Notes under the pieces: model-generated | What the model saw: only the letters and a program-made list of their open reading frames with translations | What the model was told of the DNA's origin: nothing | Databases searched by the model: none | Program-made: the position numbers and the translations under genes | Part shown: positions 38,367 to 45,689 of the stretch, piece by piece | Numbering within the stretch: position 1 is the first letter of the stretch | Layout of the letters: each line of letters begins with the position of its first letter | From: Rhodobacteraceae bacterium IMCC1335 | GTDB lineage: Bacteria > Pseudomonadota > Alphaproteobacteria > Rhodobacterales > Rhodobacteraceae | Length of the DNA: 64,000 nt | NCBI GenBank assembly: GCA_039640495.1 | Contig: CP046864.1 | Coordinates: forward strand, 2,108,001-2,172,000 | Direction: 5' to 3'

Positions 38367-39566
38367 TTGCAATTAAACTCGGCTTTAGAATGTCTAAAAA
38401 CCGCAACCGGCCTGAATTTTGGCCAGATCGCGTTGGCGCGTTGGGAAACTTGGATTACCGCTCCCGAGACGGAAGGCGTTGAATGGGGGCACGTAAAATC
38501 CTGCTTGTTCGTTCGCCTCACCACCAAAGACGGACTATATGGCTGGGGTGAAGCTTTTGTGCTGCCCTATCGTGAAAAAGCGGTTGCAGAAATCATTCAT
38601 GCGCTGGGTCGCTCGGCAAGCAAATTAAAATCTATTTCACCTTGGGCATTTCGTGATCTGGCAAAGCACGCCGCCGCGTGTCATCAGAGCTTAGAGTTTA
38701 GCGCCGCGAGTAGCGCGTTGGAAATGGCCTTATGGGATATCTTAGGCAAACTTTTGAACGCACCGCTCTGCGACTTATTGGGGGGCAATTACAACCGCGC
38801 CATTCCAATCTATGGAAATATCTGGAGCACCACGCAATGGGATGTCGCTTCGCTTGAAACGCGCGCAACCGATCTTGTCGCTCAGGGGTATAGGGCAATC
38901 AAAATCCACTCCATGTTAAACCACACGGCGCAAGACGCCGCAAACTGCGTAAACCAGGTGCGCGCTGCAATAGGCGGTGACATTGCGATTCTGGTTGATT
39001 TGGATTCCCAAAACAATGCCGACGCCGCAATACAAATTGCACAGGCAATCGAACCCGCGCACCCCTATTGGTTTGAAGAACCCATCGACGGCAGCGACAT
39101 CCGGGCCCTTGCTCAGATCCGCAAAGACCAGACACTACGCGTTGTGACGGGTGAAAAAAACTGCGGTCTGGCACATTTCCGCGCCGTACTGGCTGCAGGT
39201 GCTGCCGATATTTTAAACCCTGACATAGCCGCAGTAGGAGGGATTCTGGACCTGCTTGATATTGCGGAACTGGCCGACCAGCAAGGCGTTCAGATCTCGC
39301 CACATTGCTGGAATTCGATGACCGTTGCCGCTGCGGCGATGCTCCATGTTTGCGCGTCGATCCCCAACGCTGAAATGGCCGAAATATATCCCGAATATAT
39401 CCGACATGGTGAAAAATTTGCGCTTACAGCGTTCCTTCTAGAGGGAGAGTATGCCCATCTCTCAAATAAGCCGGGGATTGGTGTTGACCTTAATGTATCG
39501 GCTCTGCACGATCTTTGTGAGCATCATCAATCCACTTGCCTGGGTCTTGCGGAGGCAACCTGTTGA
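38367..39566 (+). CDS. Enolase-superfamily enzyme (mandelate racemase/dehydratase-like)
   Basis: About 400 residues. N-terminal capping domain with ETEGVEWGHVKSCLFVRLTTKDGLYGWGEAF; barrel with RAIKIHS (KxH where many relatives have KxK), metal ligands Asp (VDLDSQ), Glu (FEEP) and Glu (TGEKN), and likely base His (SPHCWNS) near residue 313. This pattern fits an acid-sugar dehydratase or racemase, substrate unknown. Start: a TTG at 38367 has GGAGG six bases before it and agrees with the promoter, whose predicted transcript would begin near 38346; the ATG at 38343 would lie before that. Its stop overlaps the EamA start. Confidence 0.8.
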   Translation: MQLNSALECLKTATGLNFGQIALARWETWITAPETEGVEWGHVKSCLFVRLTTKDGLYGWGEAFVLPYREKAVAEIIHALGRSASKLKSISPWAFRDLAKHAAACHQSLEFSAASSALEMALWDILGKLLNAPLCDLLGGNYNRAIPIYGNIWSTTQWDVASLETRATDLVAQGYRAIKIHSMLNHTAQDAANCVNQVRAAIGGDIAILVDLDSQNNADAAIQIAQAIEPAHPYWFEEPIDGSDIRALAQIRKDQTLRVVTGEKNCGLAHFRAVLAAGAADILNPDIAAVGGILDLLDIAELADQQGVQISPHCWNSMTVAAAAMLHVCASIPNAEMAEIYPEYIRHGEKFALTAFLLEGEYAHLSNKPGIGVDLNVSALHDLCEHHQSTCLGLAEATC

Positions 39567-40468
39567 ACGCATCTCTTGAAGTCAAAGCGAAACTTGCCTG
39601 CCTTTATGCAGGCGCTGTGTGGGGGTTATTCTGGATTCCCCTTAGGGCTCTCGAAGAGGCAGGCATTCACGGTCTTTGGATCACCGTTGTCTATTTTCTG
39701 ATACCGACAATCTGCCTAATTCCCGTTACCCTAAAGCGATGGAAGCATGTCAAAAAGGGCGGGCTTTCATTGCAACTAACCGCAATGTTATCGGGCGGAG
39801 CATTGCTGCTTTACTCAACGTCAATCGTATACACGGATGTGGTGCGGGCCATGCTGCTGTTTTATCTCACGCCGATATGGGCGACGATATTGGCGCGGAT
39901 CTTTCTAAACGATGCGATCACCCCAAGCCGCATAGTTGCTATGGCGATGGCCATTCTGGGCATGTTGACCATTTTTGGTCTGGGCGCGCGGTTTCCCATC
40001 CCGCAAAATATAGGGGATTGGCTTGGTATTGCCTCGGGGGTTCTTTGGGCGATAGCGATGGTGCGCCTGCGCATGTCTGAAAGCCATTCAGCCATCGAGT
40101 TGACGGCCGGATTTTTTCAGTGGTCGCTGATCTTTTCGGCAAGCGCTGCATTTTTACTGGCCCCTGCTTATATACCAAGAGTCGAGCAGGCTTTACCGGC
40201 GCTGCCATTGCTACTGATTTTCATGGCTCTTCTGGTTTTGCCCGGCACCTATGCCTCGCTTTGGGGGCCAAAATATCTAAGCCCAGGTATCGTTGGCCTA
40301 TTGTTCATGACCGAAATCGTCGTTGGGGCAATTTCGGTGGCGCTTTTAGCTGGCGAACCCTTTGGTCTCCGTGAACTTACGGGCGTTTTGCTTATCGCCG
40401 GGGCGAGCATGCTGGAACCACTCTTGGCGCTCCGTCGCCCACTTAGAAATCTCCATCCAAATGATTAA
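39563..40468 (+). CDS. EamA-domain (DMT superfamily) transporter
   Basis: About 302 residues with ten hydrophobic segments, in two EamA repeats (LACLYAGAVWGLFWIPLRALEEAGI near the start; NIGDWLGIASGVLWAIAMVRLR at the second). The family exports or imports small metabolites. A TTG at 39563 is the start, with GGAGG before it and a four-base overlap (TTGA) with the preceding stop; the upstream ATG would lack a ribosome site. Pairing with the enolase-like gene suggests it moves that enzyme's substrate or product. Convergent with the BetI-like gene. Confidence 0.82.
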   Translation: MNASLEVKAKLACLYAGAVWGLFWIPLRALEEAGIHGLWITVVYFLIPTICLIPVTLKRWKHVKKGGLSLQLTAMLSGGALLLYSTSIVYTDVVRAMLLFYLTPIWATILARIFLNDAITPSRIVAMAMAILGMLTIFGLGARFPIPQNIGDWLGIASGVLWAIAMVRLRMSESHSAIELTAGFFQWSLIFSASAAFLLAPAYIPRVEQALPALPLLLIFMALLVLPGTYASLWGPKYLSPGIVGLLFMTEIVVGAISVALLAGEPFGLRELTGVLLIAGASMLEPLLALRRPLRNLHPND

Positions 40469-40476
40469 GTGGCGCT

Positions 40477-41160
40477 CTAAACTTGCAGGAATTTTTCTTT
40501 AAAAGCCTTGGAACCCAGCGCAATATCTGCAATTGCCTCGATCTTTTTGCGAGCCTCTTTATGCTTGGCGGCGCTTATTTCATCAAAAGGCAACAGTTTT
40601 TCGATGGCAAATTGCATTTCCGATATGGCCATATTGGTCTCGACCGGGTGCGGCAACAGGCCGGCGCGCACCCAAATGCCATCAATATGAACCCCCAAGT
40701 GGCGCGCCACATGCTCAGCCTCCTGTTCAGGTAAAAAATGCTTCAACTCGTGCATCAGGTTGGTTCTGATGCGTTCATTATTAGCAATCTGAACGCGCTG
40801 GCATTCTTTATTATGGGGCACTTCAGAAATCAGAGAGACCCAAGCTTGGCACACTTGACGATTAAAAATCGTTTCAAAAAAATTGGCGACGATAATCGCC
40901 CAGAGCCGTTCATAGGGGGTAACTGCATAGCGGTATAATTCGACAACGGATCCGCTGAGCAACGTGTTCGAACTTCGAAACACGGCCTCAAGCAAAGCAC
41001 TTTTATCTTTAAAATGGTGCAGCACCACACCTTTTGAAACGCCGGCAATATCGCCAACTTTTTCCAATGTGGTTTTTCGCAAACCGTATCGAATTACCGC
41101 CTCAAAGGCCGCACGAGACAGTTCGACGCGTCTAATGGCTCGGATGGAACTGGTTCGCAT
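40477..41160 (-). CDS. BetI-like TetR-family regulator
   Basis: 227 residues. Helix-turn-helix: LSRAAFEAVIRYGLRKTTLEKVGDIAGVSKGVVLHHFKDKSALLEAVFR. The C-terminal domain has the BetI look: AWVSLISEVPHNKECQRVQIANNERIRTNLMHELKHFLPEQEAEHVARHLGVHIDGIWVRAGL, parallel to BetI's KAWLAFW... and LIDGLWLRAAL as I recall them. BetI represses choline-betaine genes and responds to choline. It is divergent from the binding-protein gene, with a 170-base promoter gap holding a candidate operator. It most probably controls the surrounding operons (inference). Confidence 0.85.
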   Translation of the reverse strand: MRTSSIRAIRRVELSRAAFEAVIRYGLRKTTLEKVGDIAGVSKGVVLHHFKDKSALLEAVFRSSNTLLSGSVVELYRYAVTPYERLWAIIVANFFETIFNRQVCQAWVSLISEVPHNKECQRVQIANNERIRTNLMHELKHFLPEQEAEHVARHLGVHIDGIWVRAGLLPHPVETNMAISEMQFAIEKLLPFDEISAAKHKEARKKIEAIADIALGSKAFKEKFLQV

Positions 41161-41233
41161 ATAGGGGCACCTTCAAAAATCTACGTTTCTTTTATTGGCA
41201 TAGTTTGGTCGAAAAACCCACAAAAAACAACCA

Positions 41234-41265
41234 TTGACATGAAAAACTTTCTAATGGTAAGTTTT
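41234..41265 (+). promoter_or_regulatory. Promoter and candidate operator upstream of the ABC-transporter operon
   Basis: A perfect TTGACA (41234-41239) is followed 18 bases later by TAAGTT. Overlapping it is an inverted repeat AAAACTT (41243-41249)/AAGTTTT (41259-41265). Read on the opposite strand, 41251-41265 gives AAAACTTACCATTAG, matching AAACTTACCGTT at 38300. A BetI-like repressor bound here would cover the promoter. Confidence 0.5.
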
Positions 41266-41330
41266 ATCTACAATAAGAAAAAAAGGGACGACTACCAACA
41301 GTGGACGGTCGATAATCAAAGGGAGTAATC

Positions 41331-42281
41331 ATGCATCAGATTAGTAAAGTAACCAGCATTCTTGGCTTTGCTATGCTTGGATTGGTTGGCAGCGCCGCTG
41401 CCGATAGCAGCGATCCAATTAAGATCGCGGTCAATGAATGGACAGGACAGCACGTATCGGCACATATCGCGGGCAGCGTTTTGCAAGCCGCGGGATATAA
41501 TGTCGAATATGTCACCGCCGGCGCGGTGCCGCAATTTGCGGCCATTGCGCAGGGAAATCTACATCTGCAGCCCGAAACATGGGGCAATAACGTGGGAGAC
41601 ATTTACCCCAACTCTGTTGCCAATGGTGATATCGTTGTCTTGGGATCAACAGGCCTTGAGCCAACGGAAAGCTGGATGTACCCAAGCTACATGAACGCGC
41701 AATGCCCCGGATTGCCGGATGTGAACGCATTGATCGCCTGCTCGCAGCTTTTTGCCGCGGCTGAAACGTTTCCCAAGGGGCGTTTAATCACCTATCCCGC
41801 CGATTGGGGCACACGCTCCAAGGATTTGGTTAACAGCGCAGGCTTGCCATTTGAACCGATTGCCGGCGGATCGGAAGGCGCTATGATTGCCGAAATGCAG
41901 GCTGCCTATAAGACACAATCCCCCATGTTGGTGATGTTTTGGGAGCCGCATTGGGTTCACTCAGAGATGGATTTCGACTGGGTTCAATTCCCCGGCTATA
42001 CCGAGGATTGCGACACCAACCCCGAACCCGGCATTTACCCCGACAAAACAGGCGATTGCGGCTTCAAACAAGCAAATATTTCCAAAATTGTGTCGCGTGA
42101 TTTTGAAACCAACTGGCCCGGTGCCTTCAAAATCATGAAAGCCTTGTCCATCGATAATGCTATGCAGAATTCGCTTCTTTTAGAGATCGATTTCAACAAA
42201 CGTGAGCTTGAAGAAGTGATCGCAGAGTGGATGCAGAATAATGAATCTACTTGGAAGCCTTGGGTTGCCGCAGGCAGTTGA
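41331..42281 (+). CDS. proX: Betaine-type ABC transporter substrate-binding protein
   Basis: 316 residues with a signal peptide (SILGFAMLGLVGSAAADSS), so periplasmic. OpuAC/ProX-type fold: KIAVNEWTGQHVSAHIAGSVLQAAGYNVEYV, LQPETWGNN, WMYPSYM, ITYPADWGTRSKD, GGSEGAMIAEMQAAY and MLVMFWEPHWVHSEM. Several tryptophans could form the aromatic cage that holds a quaternary ammonium or sulfonium head group. Two or more cysteines (QCPGL, IACSQ, EDCDTN, GDCGF) may pair. GGGAG precedes the ATG. First gene of the nine-gene operon. Substrate may be glycine betaine, choline, carnitine, DMSP or TMAO-like; not resolved. Confidence 0.9.
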   Translation: MHQISKVTSILGFAMLGLVGSAAADSSDPIKIAVNEWTGQHVSAHIAGSVLQAAGYNVEYVTAGAVPQFAAIAQGNLHLQPETWGNNVGDIYPNSVANGDIVVLGSTGLEPTESWMYPSYMNAQCPGLPDVNALIACSQLFAAAETFPKGRLITYPADWGTRSKDLVNSAGLPFEPIAGGSEGAMIAEMQAAYKTQSPMLVMFWEPHWVHSEMDFDWVQFPGYTEDCDTNPEPGIYPDKTGDCGFKQANISKIVSRDFETNWPGAFKIMKALSIDNAMQNSLLLEIDFNKRELEEVIAEWMQNNESTWKPWVAAGS

Positions 42282-42303
42282 TCCTGCGCGCTGCTAAACA
42301 CTC

Positions 42304-42335
42304 AAACGGGGCGGTCTCATTCCACCGCCCCGTTT
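42304..42335 (+). terminator. Strong hairpin after the binding-protein gene
   Basis: AAACGGGGCGGT and ACCGCCCCGTTT are perfect 12-base arms around an eight-base loop, 22 bases after the stop codon. There is no T run after it, so it is probably a 3' stabiliser or attenuator that keeps binding-protein mRNA more abundant than the rest. Confidence 0.65.
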
Positions 42336-42405
42336 CGCGACTAACTCTAACAAAATTTCTGAAATAATTTGCTGGTCATGTTGAAACAGGCCAAAGGCGC
42401 TGAAA

Positions 42406-42460
42406 TACTCGGGCTTATATGTAATTACTCGGGCGTATATGTAATACTCGGGCGTATATA
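42406..42460 (+). repeat. Three tandem 20-base repeats before the ATPase gene
   Basis: TACTCGGGCTTATATGTAAT is repeated at 42406, 42426 and 42445, the second and third copies with G for T at position 10 and the last cut short at TATATA. It runs into a G8 tract and then the ATPase start, so it may affect expression of the downstream genes. Confidence 0.8.
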
Positions 42461-42475
42461 AAGGGGGGGGCTAGC

Positions 42476-43564
42476 ATGACACAGAAGAGCGAAGCCAGCG
42501 TTAAAATCGCCTGTCGCAATGTCTGGAAAGTATACGGCAATGATCCCAATGCTTATTTTGATCGCCCCACCGGCCCCGTCAGCGATAACATCCCAGACTT
42601 GGTTGATAAGATAAGGCAGAACGGCGCAATCCCAGCGGCTGCAGATGTTTCTTTCGAAGTTAATGAGGGTGAGATTTTTGTTATTATGGGCCTGTCCGGT
42701 TCCGGTAAGTCAACAATGGTGCGTTGCCTGTCACGCCTTGTCGAGCCGACTCGGGGGGAAATTTTACTCGATGGTGAAGATCTGCTTAAGAAAAACAAGT
42801 CTGAGCTGATCGATATCCGCCGTCACAAAATGGGTATGGTTTTTCAAAGCTTTGGGTTGCTTCCGCATCTATCTGTGGCCGAAAACATCTCATTTCCTCT
42901 CAGCCTGCAAGGCCTATCGGCCAAAGAACAACGCGAAAAAACAGCGCGGGTGATTGAACTGGTTGGGTTGGAAGGGCGCGAAAAAAGTTTTCCGCGGCAA
43001 CTCTCAGGGGGACAGCAACAACGGGTGGGAATTGCGCGTTCCTTGGCAGTAGAGCCAGAACTGTGGTTTCTGGACGAGCCATTTTCCGCGCTTGACCCGT
43101 TAATCCGACGCCAGATGCAAGATGAGTTTCTGCGCATCCAATCAACGTTAAAAAAATCCATCGTCTTCATCACGCATGATTTTCTAGAGGCGCTGCGCAT
43201 TGCTGACCGAATGATGATCATGCGCGATGGCATGGTGGTACAGATCGGCACACCCGCTGAATTGATAATCAATCCGGCAGATGACTACGTTGCTGAATTC
43301 ACCAGTGATGTCCCTTTGACGCGTGTGTTGTTGGCGCGCGATGTGATCGACGATACCGCAACGGTACAAGCGGGCATGTTTGAAATGCAAGAAACGGTTT
43401 GCGTTGAAGATCTGCTTTGCCATCTTGCAATTCATCGCGACGGTGTTGCGGTTGTCCAGAATGGGAACCCCATCGGCGTTGTTACCCCGACATCGGTGGT
43501 ATGTGCCTTGTCGAAGGGTTCAGAAGTTAAAGCTGATGCCACACGGCAGCAGGAGACTGGATGA
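42476..43564 (+). CDS. proV: Betaine-type ABC transporter ATP-binding protein
   Basis: 362 residues. Walker A GLSGSGKSTMVRCL, Q-loop MVFQSFGLLPH, ABC signature LSGGQQQRVGIARSLA, Walker B LWFLDEPFSALDPL, and switch His in VFITHDFLEAL. The N-terminal ProV extension (YGNDPNAYFDRPTGP) precedes, and a reduced CBS-like region (VEDLLCHLAIHRDGVAVVQNGNPIGVVTPTSV) follows. A CBS pair in OpuAA/ProV senses ionic strength; here only part is visible, so osmotic control may be reduced (inference). An A/G-rich run AAGGGGGGGG serves as ribosome site. Overlaps the permease gene by four bases. Confidence 0.9.
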   Translation: MTQKSEASVKIACRNVWKVYGNDPNAYFDRPTGPVSDNIPDLVDKIRQNGAIPAAADVSFEVNEGEIFVIMGLSGSGKSTMVRCLSRLVEPTRGEILLDGEDLLKKNKSELIDIRRHKMGMVFQSFGLLPHLSVAENISFPLSLQGLSAKEQREKTARVIELVGLEGREKSFPRQLSGGQQQRVGIARSLAVEPELWFLDEPFSALDPLIRRQMQDEFLRIQSTLKKSIVFITHDFLEALRIADRMMIMRDGMVVQIGTPAELIINPADDYVAEFTSDVPLTRVLLARDVIDDTATVQAGMFEMQETVCVEDLLCHLAIHRDGVAVVQNGNPIGVVTPTSVVCALSKGSEVKADATRQQETG

Positions 43565-45678
43565 TGCGCGCCAACACGGATGCCGTTGAACACTCTCAAA
43601 GGCCGGCAGGGCGTTTTTCCTTGGTCCTTTGGGTAACTATACTTGCTGTGACCTTAGGCTTGCTGGCCCTGCGCGACGTGGCCCCTTGGCTGATCATCTT
43701 TCCCGACGAATGGGTTATGCCGATTGTATCTGTTTTAAACACCATCATGACCTGGGTCGTAGAGGCAACAGGAGCATTTTTTCGCGCGGTTTCTACGGTT
43801 TTTGACGTGCCGATGGATGCGGTTCGCAGCCTTTTAACCTGGCTGCCCTGGTCCGTCTCAGTGTTTATATTGGTGAGTATCGCCTACGCGGCATCGGGGT
43901 GGAAGCTTGCCGTTTTTACAGCTCTTTCTGTCAGTTACATGCTGGTTGTGGGGCTTTGGATTGAATCGATGAATTCGCTCGCTTTGGTGGTGGTATCGGT
44001 GCCGCTGGCCGTGTTGATTGGATTTGCCATCGGAACCGCAGGGTTTTTCTATCCGCGCGCGGAACGTGCCATCATGGTCACCTTAGATGCGCTGCAAACT
44101 ATTCCAGCCTTTGCCTATTTGCTGCCTATCCTGTTGCTATTTGGTTTTGGCGTAGTGGTGGGGCTGATTGCGAGCATTTTATATGCCTTCCCTCCGATGG
44201 TACGCAACACGCTGCTTGGTCTGCGCCGCGTTGCGCCGGAAGTGATCGAATCTGGTTTGATGTCGGGGGCCACCGCGACCCAATTGTTTTTTCGGGTGCG
44301 CGTGCCAAGCGCAGCAAGACAAATTATGCTAGGGATTAACCAGACCACGATGGCGGCGTTTTCAATGGTGATCATTGCTTCAATTATTGGTGGAGCGTCC
44401 GATATTGGCTGGGAAGTTTTATCAGCGATGCGCAAGGCACGGTTTGGCGAAAGCTTGGTGGCAGGGGTGGTGATTGCCTTGATGGCCATGGTTATGGATC
44501 GTATAACGGCGGGGTTTGCAAACCGAAAACCAAGGGAGACGCATCTTGCTTCCGAACCGTTTCACAGGCGTCATCAATTTACTTTAACCGCCGTTACGGG
44601 CGTCTTATGTCTTTATTTTGCCAGCCTTATTTTGCCACCACTGCAAACCTATCCAAAGGCTTGGGTCTACGACCCGTCTGGCCCTTTGAACAGCGCGATC
44701 GATTATATCATCATTGAATATGCAGCTTGGATTGCGCTGATTAAAAAATGGGCGTTCTTTTACCTAATGCTTCCAATCAAAATGGGATTAGAACAGGTGA
44801 TTTCACCCTTTTCATGGGGGTTCACATTTACCCCCGCGTTGAAGGCTGGTTATGCTTTGACGGCACTGGCACTGATGGCACTTGCAGGGCTGCGCGGGCG
44901 GCAGAGACTTGCGATGGTGATTGGCTTGCTGGCGATTGTGCTGTTTTTTGGATTGACCCGCATGCCATGGCCAGCGCTCTGGTTGATTATGGCCTTTGTT
45001 TGCTGGCAGTTATCTGGCCCAAAGCTGGCTTTCTCCGTTTTAATCGGGCTCGCCTACCTGTTACTGTCAGGCATCTGGCCGCAGACCTTGCTGAGTGTTT
45101 ATCTCTGCGGCATTGGCGTCGTTTTATCATTCACCCTCGGCTCTGCACTTGGCATTTTAGCCTCTGAATTCAAACCTGTTTCGCGATTTTTACAGCCCAT
45201 TAATGACACGCTGCAAACCATGCCACTCTTTGTGTTGCTGATCCCTTTTGTAATGATCTTCAAAATTGGCGAATTCACAGCCCTCCTGGCTGTGATAGCT
45301 TATGCCATGGTCCCTGCAATCCGCTATTCTGAGCATGGATTGCGAAACGTACCACATGAGGTGATTGAAGCAGCCACTTGTATGGGCTGCACCCGTTGGC
45401 AATTATTGTGGCGGGTAAAGATTCCCTTGGCCCTTCCTGAAATGATGCTGGGCCTTAACCAAACAATCATGTTCGGGATTTCTATGCTGGTTATCGCGGC
45501 CTTAGTGGGCACCAGCGGCCTAGGCCAACAAGTCTATATCGGACTGGGAGATGGTGATTTTGGCGTTGGTATGACCGCGGGGATCGGCATGGCGGTTATC
45601 GCAATCATCGCAGACCGAATGACCGCTGCCTGGAGCGTGAAGCTGCAGGAACGCTACACATCAAACCCAGCCGGCTGA
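43561..45678 (+). CDS. proW: Double permease of the betaine-type ABC transporter
   Basis: 705 residues, about twice the usual ProW length, with two binding-protein-dependent permease domains fused head to tail. Each has the EAA loop that contacts the ATPase: EVIESGLMSGATATQLFFRV and EVIEAATCMGCTRWQLLWRV, each followed by MLGINQTTMAAFSMVIIAS or MMLGLNQTIMFGISMLVIAA. About a dozen transmembrane stretches. A single protein therefore supplies both halves of the channel. Overlaps the ATPase gene by four bases and is followed after eleven bases by the molybdoenzyme gene. Confidence 0.9.
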   Translation: MMRANTDAVEHSQRPAGRFSLVLWVTILAVTLGLLALRDVAPWLIIFPDEWVMPIVSVLNTIMTWVVEATGAFFRAVSTVFDVPMDAVRSLLTWLPWSVSVFILVSIAYAASGWKLAVFTALSVSYMLVVGLWIESMNSLALVVVSVPLAVLIGFAIGTAGFFYPRAERAIMVTLDALQTIPAFAYLLPILLLFGFGVVVGLIASILYAFPPMVRNTLLGLRRVAPEVIESGLMSGATATQLFFRVRVPSAARQIMLGINQTTMAAFSMVIIASIIGGASDIGWEVLSAMRKARFGESLVAGVVIALMAMVMDRITAGFANRKPRETHLASEPFHRRHQFTLTAVTGVLCLYFASLILPPLQTYPKAWVYDPSGPLNSAIDYIIIEYAAWIALIKKWAFFYLMLPIKMGLEQVISPFSWGFTFTPALKAGYALTALALMALAGLRGRQRLAMVIGLLAIVLFFGLTRMPWPALWLIMAFVCWQLSGPKLAFSVLIGLAYLLLSGIWPQTLLSVYLCGIGVVLSFTLGSALGILASEFKPVSRFLQPINDTLQTMPLFVLLIPFVMIFKIGEFTALLAVIAYAMVPAIRYSEHGLRNVPHEVIEAATCMGCTRWQLLWRVKIPLALPEMMLGLNQTIMFGISMLVIAALVGTSGLGQQVYIGLGDGDFGVGMTAGIGMAVIAIIADRMTAAWSVKLQERYTSNPAG

Positions 45679-45689
45679 AGGTTAGCGCT

